Source of the DNA: Salinibacillus xinjiangensis
Lineage (GTDB): Bacteria; Bacillota; Bacilli; Bacillales; Alkalibacillaceae
Assembly (NCBI RefSeq): GCF_009649735.1
Contig: NZ_WJNH01000007.1
Location: forward strand, 1-64,000
Length of the DNA stretch: 64,000 nucleotides
Direction of reading: 5' to 3'
The translations under genes and the position numbers were made by a program. Numbering within the stretch: position 1 is the stretch's first letter; every line of letters starts with the position of its first letter. Shown in pieces: positions 18,072 through 25,358 of the stretch. A model generated the notes under the pieces. It was not told where the DNA came from and searched no databases. It worked only from the letters and a program-made list of their open reading frames with translations.

Positions 18072-18323
18072 ATGTATGTCTGTCCTGTATGTAATGGGCT
18101 AACCAATATGGAAAAGACTTGTCAGGTATGTAGTGGTCAAATGGTTGATCGGGGACGGCTTATTGATTATTTTGATGATTATAGCCCATATTTAGAGGAT
18201 GAAGACGCTAAGTTAGTTGACGGTTTTTTAGAAACGAAGTCCAACCACCTATGCGTACATGTTTACCATTGTTTATCATGTGATTCGGAAGTTGAAGTAA
18301 CAATAGAGGAGCAAAATCGATGA
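18072..18323 (+). CDS. Small zinc-ribbon protein
   Basis: An 83-residue protein with two apparent zinc-binding pairs at the start (CPVCNG at residues 4-9 and CQVCSG at 17-22) and a third CxxC (HCLSCDSE) near residue 67. DYFDDYSPYLEDED between them is acidic and conserved in similar Bacillaceae proteins that I recall only as uncharacterised. GGGGGGAG lies before the ATG. It may act as a protein or RNA contact module; no function is assigned. Confidence 0.7.
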   Translation: MYVCPVCNGLTNMEKTCQVCSGQMVDRGRLIDYFDDYSPYLEDEDAKLVDGFLETKSNHLCVHVYHCLSCDSEVEVTIEEQNR

Positions 18324-18407
18324 ATTCGGAGGTCGGCATGAGTCTGGCCTTCGGATTTTTGTTTGAGTGGAGAAGTTGTGAGCGGTGTGCGCTCGCTTGC
18401 TGCTCTT

Positions 18408-18730
18408 GACTTGCTAGCGACGGGATTCTGTGCCGTTGTGACTGAATTATTGAATAAAGTGAAGGTATTATTCAATGACTAGACGTGATAATAGGGGGGA
18501 GACTGGAAAACGGGGGAGGAGCGACAGAATTATGATAAGGGCCAACATGAATTAAATCACTGCTGACTTAATCATCACTTCAACTGACGGGAATAACCCC
18601 CATCCAGACTGCATTCCAAAAATGACCTAATTCATGAGACATGATTTATAAGCTTTGCGACCGATGTATTATGAAAAATGATCGAATTAAGCCTTCTCTG
18701 GACATGAAAATTAAAATAATGACAGAATCC
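18408..18730. repeat. 21-bp-phased GACnGAAT array, about 16 units
   Basis: GAC or a near variant, usually followed one base later by GAAT, GGAT or similar, begins at 18419, 18440, 18461, 18482, 18501, 18523, 18544, 18565, 18586, 18607, 18624, 18638, 18659, 18680, 18701 and 18721. Most intervals are 19-22 bp, with a phase break near 18624-18638. Sequence between is unrelated. It fills the gap between two convergent genes. Confidence 0.75.
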
Positions 18731-18762
18731 CTCACCCTCACCCTGACACACACACAATAAAA

Positions 18763-18784
18763 GACCAGGCTACATAACCTGGTC
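18763..18784 (-). terminator. Terminator of the small minus-strand gene
   Basis: A GACCAGG / CCTGGTC stem with an eight-base loop, followed on the minus strand by a T-rich tract. Confidence 0.8.
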
Positions 18785-18795
18785 GAAACACATTT

Positions 18796-19002
18796 CTATT
18801 CTGTTCGTTCATCTTCACTCCTGGCCTCACGTGCATCTGGCCAATCTTCACCTTCTTTAGGGAGTTTTCTGGCTTCTTCAATTTGTACACGGTTGTAATG
18901 TTTACCCACGGTACCACCAGCCATCCCTTCATTAATCATCCGGTCAACGTCATTATCATATTCAACCCGACTGTCCTTTTCTTCTTTAAAAGGATCTGGC
19001 AT
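18796..19002 (-). CDS. Small hydrophilic protein of unknown function
   Basis: A 68-residue, strongly charged protein (KEEKDSRVEYDNDVDRMINEG, then GGTVGKHYNRVQIEEARKLPKEGEDWPD) with no membrane segment or known domain. Its composition is like small spore-associated proteins, but I do not recognise it. The ATG at 19002 has AGGAGG at a good distance; the longer frame lacks one. It has its own terminator. Confidence 0.65.
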   Translation of the reverse strand: MPDPFKEEKDSRVEYDNDVDRMINEGMAGGTVGKHYNRVQIEEARKLPKEGEDWPDAREARSEDERTE

Positions 19003-19076
19003 TGCAATTCCTCCTTCCATTCTCCCCTTAGTTTGAAACGCCAAACCAAATAACATTCACACCATTTCACTTTAGC

Positions 19077-19150
19077 GCTTTAGCGAAATGAGGGACTGTC
19101 CCCCGTTGCTTTAAAGGGGTAAAGGGTTGTGTATTGGTTGGTGACATCAT
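19077..19150. repeat. Palindromic GGGGGACAG repeat, copy 2
   Basis: Carries AGGGACTGTCCCCC between degenerate GCTTTA arms and, after it, a stretch resembling the one following copy 1 at 17494. See that entry. Confidence 0.5.
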
Positions 19151-19197
19151 ATACTGTCATATAGTGAGCATATTTTGTATTGAGAGAGGTAGAAAGC

Positions 19198-20334
19198 ATG
19201 GAAGCAATTTTAATATTATTATTTATGGTCATAATCGGAGCAGTGATTGGTGGATTAACGAATTCTCTGGCGATCAAAATGTTATTCAGACCATACGAAG
19301 CAAAATACATTGGCAAGTTTAAAATCCCATTTACACCAGGGTTAATTCCAAAGCGTCAATCTGAACTAGCCAGGCAGATGGGAAGAACCGTTGTCGTCCA
19401 TCTGTTAACACCTGAAGCGATGAAGAGGAAAATCCAAAATAAACAGTTCTGTAATCAGGTCGTTCACTGGATTCTGCAAGAGCTTCAGAGCTTTGCCCAT
19501 TCAGATGCTACGGTTAAGCAGCTTTTACATAAGGTTCAAATTCCGGTTTCATCAGCAGCTCTTCACAAAACTTCAAGCGACTTTATTGAAAAACAAATGA
19601 ACAAATGGATTCAGGAAAATAAATTTCAACCCTTGAGTTCCATTATTCCAGATGAAATAAATAGAAGTGGACGTGAACTTACACCAAAGGCTAGCCGATA
19701 TATTTTACAAACCGTTGATGAGTACATTATGAGCGAGGAAGGTAAACAAAAAATTGGCAGTCTTGCAGAGGGCTATTTAGGGGGAACCGGTTTCTTTGGT
19801 AATATGATTTCTTCCTTCTTAGGTGGGGATGGATTAGCTGGTAAGATTCAGCCCGCAATTTCACAATATGTACGTTCTGAAGATGCCCATGAAATGCTAA
19901 CAGGTTTACTAAATAGAGAATGGGATAAACTGCAGAATAAAGAGCTTTATCAGTTCGAATCCCTGTTATTATCGGAGTCTATTCAGCGACAGCTTGCTAA
20001 TGAGTTGGCGAACATGGTCCCATTTGAACAATTGTTAAATACAAAAATAAGCACCTTGTACAACCAATTCCAGCCGGTTATCGAAAACCAAGTGATACCT
20101 ACAGTTGTAACAAAGGTACAAGCATACTTAGTGGATCAAATGGGCTCGCTAATGGAACGACTAAATTTGCAGGAGCTTGTAAAAGAAGAAGTGGAAAAAT
20201 TTGATGTGGAGCGTCTTGAGTCTATGGTCCTAGGGATCTCCAAGCGAGAATTAAAAATGATTACCTATTTAGGCGCTTTGTTAGGTGGATTTATCGGGCT
20301 CATACAGGCGATGATTGTTTTGCTATCAATATAA
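19198..20334 (+). CDS. yheB: YheB, DUF445 membrane-anchored protein
   Basis: A 378-residue protein of the DUF445 family. It has one membrane segment at each end (residues 3-22 and about 355-377) flanking a long helical domain, so the middle lies on one side of the membrane. NSLAIKMLFRPYEAKYIGKFKIPFTPGLIPKRQSELA is the family hallmark. The function is unknown. The ATG at 19198 is preferred over one 18 bases upstream because GAGAGG lies between them. yheA follows 113 bp downstream, as in B. subtilis. Confidence 0.85.
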   Translation: MEAILILLFMVIIGAVIGGLTNSLAIKMLFRPYEAKYIGKFKIPFTPGLIPKRQSELARQMGRTVVVHLLTPEAMKRKIQNKQFCNQVVHWILQELQSFAHSDATVKQLLHKVQIPVSSAALHKTSSDFIEKQMNKWIQENKFQPLSSIIPDEINRSGRELTPKASRYILQTVDEYIMSEEGKQKIGSLAEGYLGGTGFFGNMISSFLGGDGLAGKIQPAISQYVRSEDAHEMLTGLLNREWDKLQNKELYQFESLLLSESIQRQLANELANMVPFEQLLNTKISTLYNQFQPVIENQVIPTVVTKVQAYLVDQMGSLMERLNLQELVKEEVEKFDVERLESMVLGISKRELKMITYLGALLGGFIGLIQAMIVLLSI

Positions 20335-20447
20335 GCTTCCTCATGTAGTCAACGTCAAAAGGCATGATGTTAACTAGTAGGCTTTTCCTATACAGTGGGG
20401 TAAATGTTTGATAAAGTGTAACAGTATAATAAATTAGGAGGCTAACA

Positions 20448-20789
20448 ATGGCAAACTTACATGACGTAGCTCATGAACTTGAAAAAAATCTACGTGAAAG
20501 CGAAGAGTATCAAGGACTTAAAGAAGCGTATGAAGCAGTAATGGCTGACGATGCATCTAAGAAAATGTTCGATAACTTCCGCGAAACGCAAATTCAACTT
20601 CAACAAAAGCAAATGCAAGGCGAAGACATTTCAGAGGAAGAAGTTGAAAAAGCTCGTAAAACCGTTGAACTCGTTCAACAAAATGAAAAAATCTCCAAGC
20701 TAATGGAAAAAGAACAACACTTAAACAATGTGATTAACGATATTAGCCGTATTATTACAAAACCCCTTGAAGAATTATACGCTGAATAA
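20448..20789 (+). CDS. yheA: YheA, YlbF/YmcA-family helical protein
   Basis: A 113-residue all-helical protein related to YlbF and YmcA, which with YaaT form an RNase Y-associated complex. YheA itself has no firmly assigned role. EYQGLKEAYEAVMADDASKKMFDNFRETQ is the typical core. TAGGAGG lies before the ATG. A clean terminator follows at 20804. Confidence 0.88.
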   Translation: MANLHDVAHELEKNLRESEEYQGLKEAYEAVMADDASKKMFDNFRETQIQLQQKQMQGEDISEEEVEKARKTVELVQQNEKISKLMEKEQHLNNVINDISRIITKPLEELYAE

Positions 20790-20803
20790 AATTTCAAGAG
20801 CAG

Positions 20804-20837
20804 AGCTGTCTTAAACAAAAATTAAGACAGCTTTTTC
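20804..20837 (+). terminator. Terminator of yheA
   Basis: A perfect 10-bp stem with a nine-base loop and five T. Confidence 0.9.
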
Positions 20838-20873
20838 ATTTAAAAAAGATTGCCCATAAGGACAATCCTTTTG

Positions 20874-21059
20874 CTACCGATGAAATAACACTAAGTGGCC
20901 ATTCGGTGATACACATCGATGAGTATATTCTGTGTAGCCTTTTTCTTCTAAAAGCTGGGTGCCTAACTTTTTGGCTTCCTGGTCATCTTTTGCTTCAAAG
21001 GTTTCATCAACTAAATTATTTCCGTTTTTCTCAAAAACGGTTAAAAAATAGCTTTTCAT
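20874..21059 (-). CDS. Small conserved protein (YhzC-like)
   Basis: A 61-residue protein with a beta-alpha-beta look: SYFLTVFEKNGNNLVDETFEA, then DQEAKKLGTQLLEEKGY, then HRCVSPNGHLVLFH. It matches what I recall of B. subtilis YhzC and sits in the same neighbourhood. No function is known. GGAGG lies before the ATG on the minus strand. It is divergent from the ABC operon at 21202. Confidence 0.65.
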   Translation of the reverse strand: MKSYFLTVFEKNGNNLVDETFEAKDDQEAKKLGTQLLEEKGYTEYTHRCVSPNGHLVLFHR

Positions 21060-21201
21060 GTTGATCCCTCCTCATCCATCCATCTATTTATATTATTTCG
21101 CACTATTTCAAAAAATTCCTGCTAGAATTGTCAAAATTTGAAACCTTCATTATAATAGTTTCGTATGTGTTATCGGAGGACAGACAGAGAGGGGTAAAAC
21201 A

Positions 21202-22101
21202 ATGACGTTAGAGTTAAATGCGGTAACGAAGAAGTTCGGATCCTTTACAGCAGTGGATCATTTAACCCTAGAAATACCCGAGAGCCAAATCTTTGGGTTT
21301 TTAGGTGCAAATGGTGCTGGTAAAACGACTACATTTCGAATGATTTTAGGTTTGTTAGAGCAGACCTATGGCACGATAAAATGGAATGGTGATTCAATTG
21401 GCTATAATAAGAGTCATCTAATCGGCTATTTGCCAGAGGAAAGAGGTTTATATCCGAAACAAAAAGTCGATGAGCAGCTGGTTTATTTAGGACGCCTCCG
21501 CGGGATGGAAAAATCAGATGCGATAAAACAGCTTGACTACTGGCTTAATCGCTTTAATGTGCCAGAATATAAAGGGAAAAAGGTTGAAGAGCTGTCTAAG
21601 GGGAACCAACAGAAAATTCAGTTCATCAGCGCAGTTATTCATAATCCGAAATTGTTAATTTTAGATGAACCATTTTCCGGTTTAGACCCGGTTAACGTTG
21701 AGATGTTGAAAAAAGCTGTTGTAGATTTAAAAGAGCAAGGAACTTCAATTGTCTTTTCCTCCCATCGAATGGAGCATGTGGAAGAGCTTTGTGAACACTT
21801 GTGTATTATGCATCATGGGACACCTGTCGTGCACGGTGGATTACGTCAAATTAAACGTGACTTTGGGAAGAAAAATGTGATCGTACGGGCTGATTTTGAC
21901 GTGTCCTTCATTAAGGATATTCCAGGTGTTGTACGCTACCGACAAGTTCCTGAAGGCTGTGAGGTTCAAATTGAAAGCGAAGAAATCTCTCAAAAGATTT
22001 TATCAGAGCTTCAAGGTAAAGGCTTTGTACGCACCTTCGATTTAGAGGAACCGTCTCTAAACGACATCTTTATTGAGAAAGTAGGTGCATCGTATGAGTA
22101 A
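21202..22101 (+). CDS. yhaQ: ABC transporter ATPase, NatA-like
   Basis: A 299-residue ATPase. Walker A is GANGAGKTT (residues about 37-45), the signature is ELSKGNQQKIQFI and Walker B is LLILDEPFSGLDPV; DRA-type C-terminal extension present. It overlaps the permease gene by 8 bp. B. subtilis yhaQ-yhaP, related to the sodium exporter NatAB, occupies this position, so sodium or another small ion or compound is a possible cargo; this is by similarity only. Confidence 0.8.
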   Translation: MTLELNAVTKKFGSFTAVDHLTLEIPESQIFGFLGANGAGKTTTFRMILGLLEQTYGTIKWNGDSIGYNKSHLIGYLPEERGLYPKQKVDEQLVYLGRLRGMEKSDAIKQLDYWLNRFNVPEYKGKKVEELSKGNQQKIQFISAVIHNPKLLILDEPFSGLDPVNVEMLKKAVVDLKEQGTSIVFSSHRMEHVEELCEHLCIMHHGTPVVHGGLRQIKRDFGKKNVIVRADFDVSFIKDIPGVVRYRQVPEGCEVQIESEEISQKILSELQGKGFVRTFDLEEPSLNDIFIEKVGASYE

Positions 22102-23353
22102 ATTTTGGACGATTTTACGTCATACATATTTGAGTCATTTAAAAAGTAAATCATTTATCATTATGACCATCGCTACTCTTGTCATTATCATCGGGTTAAC
22201 CAACTTCCAAAATATTGTAGATCTTTTCAGTGGAGATGATGAGGATTCAACTAGTCAAATCGCTGTAATAGATGAAACGGACCAGCTTTATACGGCCTTA
22301 GAACAAAACATCGGTGCTGTGAATGAAGAGGTCGAGCTCACACAGTATGATGGAACGGAAGAGGAAGCGAAGAATGCAGTTAAGGATGGGGAGTTCCAAG
22401 CATTTGTTCACCTCGTACTAGATGATCAAAATTTACCAGCGGCAACCTATTACGCCATGAATGCCTCAGAATCCAGTACGGTTAACCAAATCCAACAAAG
22501 CTTAAGCCAGCTGAAAACGGGAATGGTAACCCAGCAAGCGGGAATCGATGTAGAAACTGTGGAGCAGATGTTGGCTCCGGTTGAAATTGAAAAAGTTGCT
22601 TTGGCAGAAGAATCTAAAACGGAAGAGGAACTGAACCAGGCACGTGGACTTGTATATTTCATGATCTTCCTTATCTATTTTGCCGTACTAGTTTATGGCA
22701 ATATGATTGCAAGTGAAGTAGCCGTAGAAAAATCTTCTCGTGTTATGGAGATTCTTGTGTCTAGCGTATCCCCGATTACACACATGTTTGCAAAAATTAT
22801 CGGGATCGCCCTTTTAGGTCTTACGCAATTTGGATTAATCATTATCGTTGGTTATACGTCTTTAAAAATGAATCAAAATGAGCTTGTAGGCGGCATGTTT
22901 GAATATTTAGGTTTAGGAGATATCCCTATTAGTACCATTGCATATGCGTTACTGTTCTTTATCTTAGGGTACCTCCTCTATGCTATGCTTGCTGCAATGC
23001 TAGGATCACTTGTCAGTCGTACTGAAGAAGTCAATCAAATCGTTACGCCAATGATGCTACTTGTCATTGCAGCCTTTATGATTGCAATGTATGGATTAAA
23101 TGATCCAACCGCAAGCTTTGTGACGATTACATCTTATATTCCGTTCTTCACGCCGATTATCATGTTTGTGCGCGTAGGAATGCTGGATGTTCCAATCTGG
23201 GAAATTGCCCTATCCATAGGTATACTCCTAGTCACCATCTTTATTTTTGCTAAAATTGCAGCGAAAGTATTCAAGGGCGGAGTGTTAATGTATGGACCTT
23301 CATCTTCTTTAAAGGATATTAAAAGAGCGATTCAATTAACGAAAAAGGATTAG
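22094..23353 (+). CDS. yhaP: ABC-2 permease, NatB-like
   Basis: A 419-residue permease. One membrane segment near residues 20-40 is followed by a large extracytoplasmic loop (about 45-185), then five or six segments. EVAVEKSSRVMEILVSSVSP is the family motif in the first cytoplasmic loop. Its start ATG lies inside the last codons of the ATPase gene, so both are coupled. It ends in a strong terminator. Confidence 0.8.
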   Translation: MSKFWTILRHTYLSHLKSKSFIIMTIATLVIIIGLTNFQNIVDLFSGDDEDSTSQIAVIDETDQLYTALEQNIGAVNEEVELTQYDGTEEEAKNAVKDGEFQAFVHLVLDDQNLPAATYYAMNASESSTVNQIQQSLSQLKTGMVTQQAGIDVETVEQMLAPVEIEKVALAEESKTEEELNQARGLVYFMIFLIYFAVLVYGNMIASEVAVEKSSRVMEILVSSVSPITHMFAKIIGIALLGLTQFGLIIIVGYTSLKMNQNELVGGMFEYLGLGDIPISTIAYALLFFILGYLLYAMLAAMLGSLVSRTEEVNQIVTPMMLLVIAAFMIAMYGLNDPTASFVTITSYIPFFTPIIMFVRVGMLDVPIWEIALSIGILLVTIFIFAKIAAKVFKGGVLMYGPSSSLKDIKRAIQLTKKD

Positions 23354-23359
23354 TGAACA

Positions 23360-23396
23360 GCAAAAGCCCTTTAGGACAATCCTAAAGGGCTTTTGC
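23360..23396 (+). terminator. Terminator of the yhaQP operon
   Basis: A perfect 17-bp stem around a three-base loop, with T-rich distal arm. Confidence 0.93.
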
Positions 23397-23495
23397 AATT
23401 ACAAGACTATTGTGACCGGAATTTTTAAGGAATTGTTCTTGTTTTTTTGCTAAAATAGGGATGATTGCTTTTTAGGAATACTAGGAGGAATACTG

Positions 23496-23768
23496 ATGAC
23501 TTCTTTCGTAAATATCGGAGTTAAACTATCCATTTTCTTTCATTTTCTGTGGTTAACTCTTTTCTTTGCTTACATCTTTGGTTTTATTGGCTTAGAAAGT
23601 GCCTTTTTACAGCCAGTTGTCTGGCTTTCAAGTCCAATTTACGGCCTGATCATTTCGATTTTAGCTATTAGAAAAAAGGTGGCCCAAGTACCAGCCATAT
23701 TATCGATTATATTCTCTATATCCACGTTTTTCCTTTGGTTTTTAGTATTAGGAATTAGTAGTTTTTAA
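23496..23768 (+). CDS. Small three-span membrane protein, unknown
   Basis: A 90-residue, very hydrophobic protein with three membrane segments (about 8-32, 38-58 and 64-88) and a short basic loop, RKKVAQ. I do not recognise a family. AGGAGG precedes the ATG and a terminator follows, which supports a real gene. Confidence 0.65.
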   Translation: MTSFVNIGVKLSIFFHFLWLTLFFAYIFGFIGLESAFLQPVVWLSSPIYGLIISILAIRKKVAQVPAILSIIFSISTFFLWFLVLGISSF

Positions 23769-23774
23769 ATGAGG

Positions 23775-23805
23775 AAGCTTGATTTTAGGATCAAGCTTTT
23801 TTTAG
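23775..23805 (+). terminator. Terminator of the small membrane-protein gene
   Basis: AAGCTTGAT / ATCAAGCTT stem with a six-base loop and T tract. Confidence 0.88.
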
Positions 23806-23835
23806 TGATCAGGTAATACTGTTATGGGAATGGTG

Positions 23836-23987
23836 TTTAGCATTTTCAGTGTCCACTTTTAGGTTTTAAAAGCCAAACTTCAGCGAACCCCACACAATCC
23901 TTAGCTTTCATACCTAAAACTTTAGCATTATTCACTATCTTTAGCATAAGCTATCGAATCTTTAGCAAAAACAAGATAATCTTCAGC
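23836..23987. repeat. 21-bp-phased TTTAGC array, 8 units (inverse of GCTAAA)
   Basis: TTTAGC or a one-base variant starts at 23836, 23858, 23879, 23900, 23921, 23940, 23961 and 23982, intervals 22, 21, 21, 21, 19, 21 and 21 bp. This is the reverse complement of the motif in the array at 8059-8249 and shows the same mixture of 21 and 19. It lies between a terminator and yhaO. The next 70 bp are GC-richer with CGCAGCCCG steps. Confidence 0.78.
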
Positions 23988-24128
23988 CCGCAGCCCGCCT
24001 CACGCGCTTGCACGCAGCCCGCCCCTCACACACATCACCCCAAAAACCCACACGAACGTGCATTCGCTTTAATAATTTGGTAAAATATTGATAACTAGAA
24101 CTAGATTATGAGGAAGGAGCTTAACAAG

Positions 24129-25355
24129 ATGCGGAAAGCTCTACGATTTCTACATACAGCAGACCTACATTTGGACAGCCCCTTTAAAGGCATGACAGAT
24201 GTCCCTGAACAACTGTTTCAGCAAATGGTAACAAGTACATTTCAGTCCTTTGATAGAGTGATCGAAGCAGCTATTGAGTATCAGGTTGATTTTGTTTTGA
24301 TGGTTGGAGATTTATTTGATGAAGAGGCTAGAAGTCTAAAGGCGCAGATCAAACTAAGAAGAGGACTAGAAAAGCTTCACGAGAATCAGATTGAGGTTTT
24401 TATTAGTTTTGGAAATCATGATCATCTTGGGGGAGAATTTTTAAAGCTAGATTATCCTGAAAATGTCCATATTTTCGACCGTGAAGAGGTCACATCAATT
24501 CCTTTTTTCAAGCAGGGAGAGCACCTAGCAAATCTATACGGCTTTAGCTATGAGCAAAGGGCAGTGACAGCACCCAAAATTACAGAGTATAATCCAACGA
24601 AAGAATCCATCTATCATTTAGGTATGCTACATGGTAGTTTATCGACTAATCAGGGGCATGATGTATATGCCCCCTTTTCCATCACAGACCTAAGCGAGTC
24701 AGAAATGGATTATTGGGCACTTGGTCATATTCATAAAAGGGAGCAGCTACTACAATCTCCACCCACGATTTATCCTGGTAACATCCAAGGACGCCATATA
24801 AAGGAATCGGGAGAAAAAGGCTGCTATATTGTCGATTTAATTGATGAACAATGCCACCTCAACTTTGTTCCCACACAGCAAATCCAGTTTACAGAAGCAG
24901 TAGTTGATGCAACCGACTGCTCTACAATAGATGAGGTTGAACAGATTATTCAACAGGAAAAGGATTTGATCCGGACAGAGATAGGAAAAGCTGTTATTCG
25001 AATTCAGCTGAAACTTGATTTAGCAAAAATGGAACAGTTCACCGAAGAGCAGGTAGGTGAGCTTGTAGATATGATTAATGAAGAGGAAGAATCAGAGAAA
25101 ATCTGGGTTTGGACTGAAAAGTTACGTCTTGAAAAAATAGCCCAGTGGGACCGAGAAGAGCTTAGGGAAGGTAGACATTTTATCGGCGAATTTCTAAGGG
25201 TCATCGACGATTCAACCGAGTGGGAAGAATCTTTAAATGAAATAACAAAACATCGAGAGATTCGAAAGCTATTAGAACCTTTTACAGAGGAAGAGCTAGC
25301 TGAAATGAAGGATGATGCTGAACAAATGGTACTAGAATCGTTAATGAAAGAGTGA
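24129..25355 (+). CDS. yhaO: YhaO, SbcD-like DNA repair exonuclease subunit
   Basis: A 408-residue calcineurin-type metallophosphoesterase. Metal ligands are visible: HTADLHLDS (D12, H14), GDLFD (60-64), GNHDH (95-99) and GHIHKREQL further on. It is the nuclease partner of the SbcC-like YhaN and is expected to act on DNA ends. The ATG at 24129 has GGAAGGAG upstream; the longer frame starting at 24108 would include that site. Only 3 bp separate its stop from yhaN. Confidence 0.88.
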   Translation: MRKALRFLHTADLHLDSPFKGMTDVPEQLFQQMVTSTFQSFDRVIEAAIEYQVDFVLMVGDLFDEEARSLKAQIKLRRGLEKLHENQIEVFISFGNHDHLGGEFLKLDYPENVHIFDREEVTSIPFFKQGEHLANLYGFSYEQRAVTAPKITEYNPTKESIYHLGMLHGSLSTNQGHDVYAPFSITDLSESEMDYWALGHIHKREQLLQSPPTIYPGNIQGRHIKESGEKGCYIVDLIDEQCHLNFVPTQQIQFTEAVVDATDCSTIDEVEQIIQQEKDLIRTEIGKAVIRIQLKLDLAKMEQFTEEQVGELVDMINEEEESEKIWVWTEKLRLEKIAQWDREELREGRHFIGEFLRVIDDSTEWEESLNEITKHREIRKLLEPFTEEELAEMKDDAEQMVLESLMKE

Positions 25356-25358
25356 TGG

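Noticed and set aside
18408-18730. Coding repeat (heptad) explaining the 21-bp period
   Set aside because: Intervals of 17, 19, 20 and 22 bp break the frame repeatedly, and stop codons occur in all frames.
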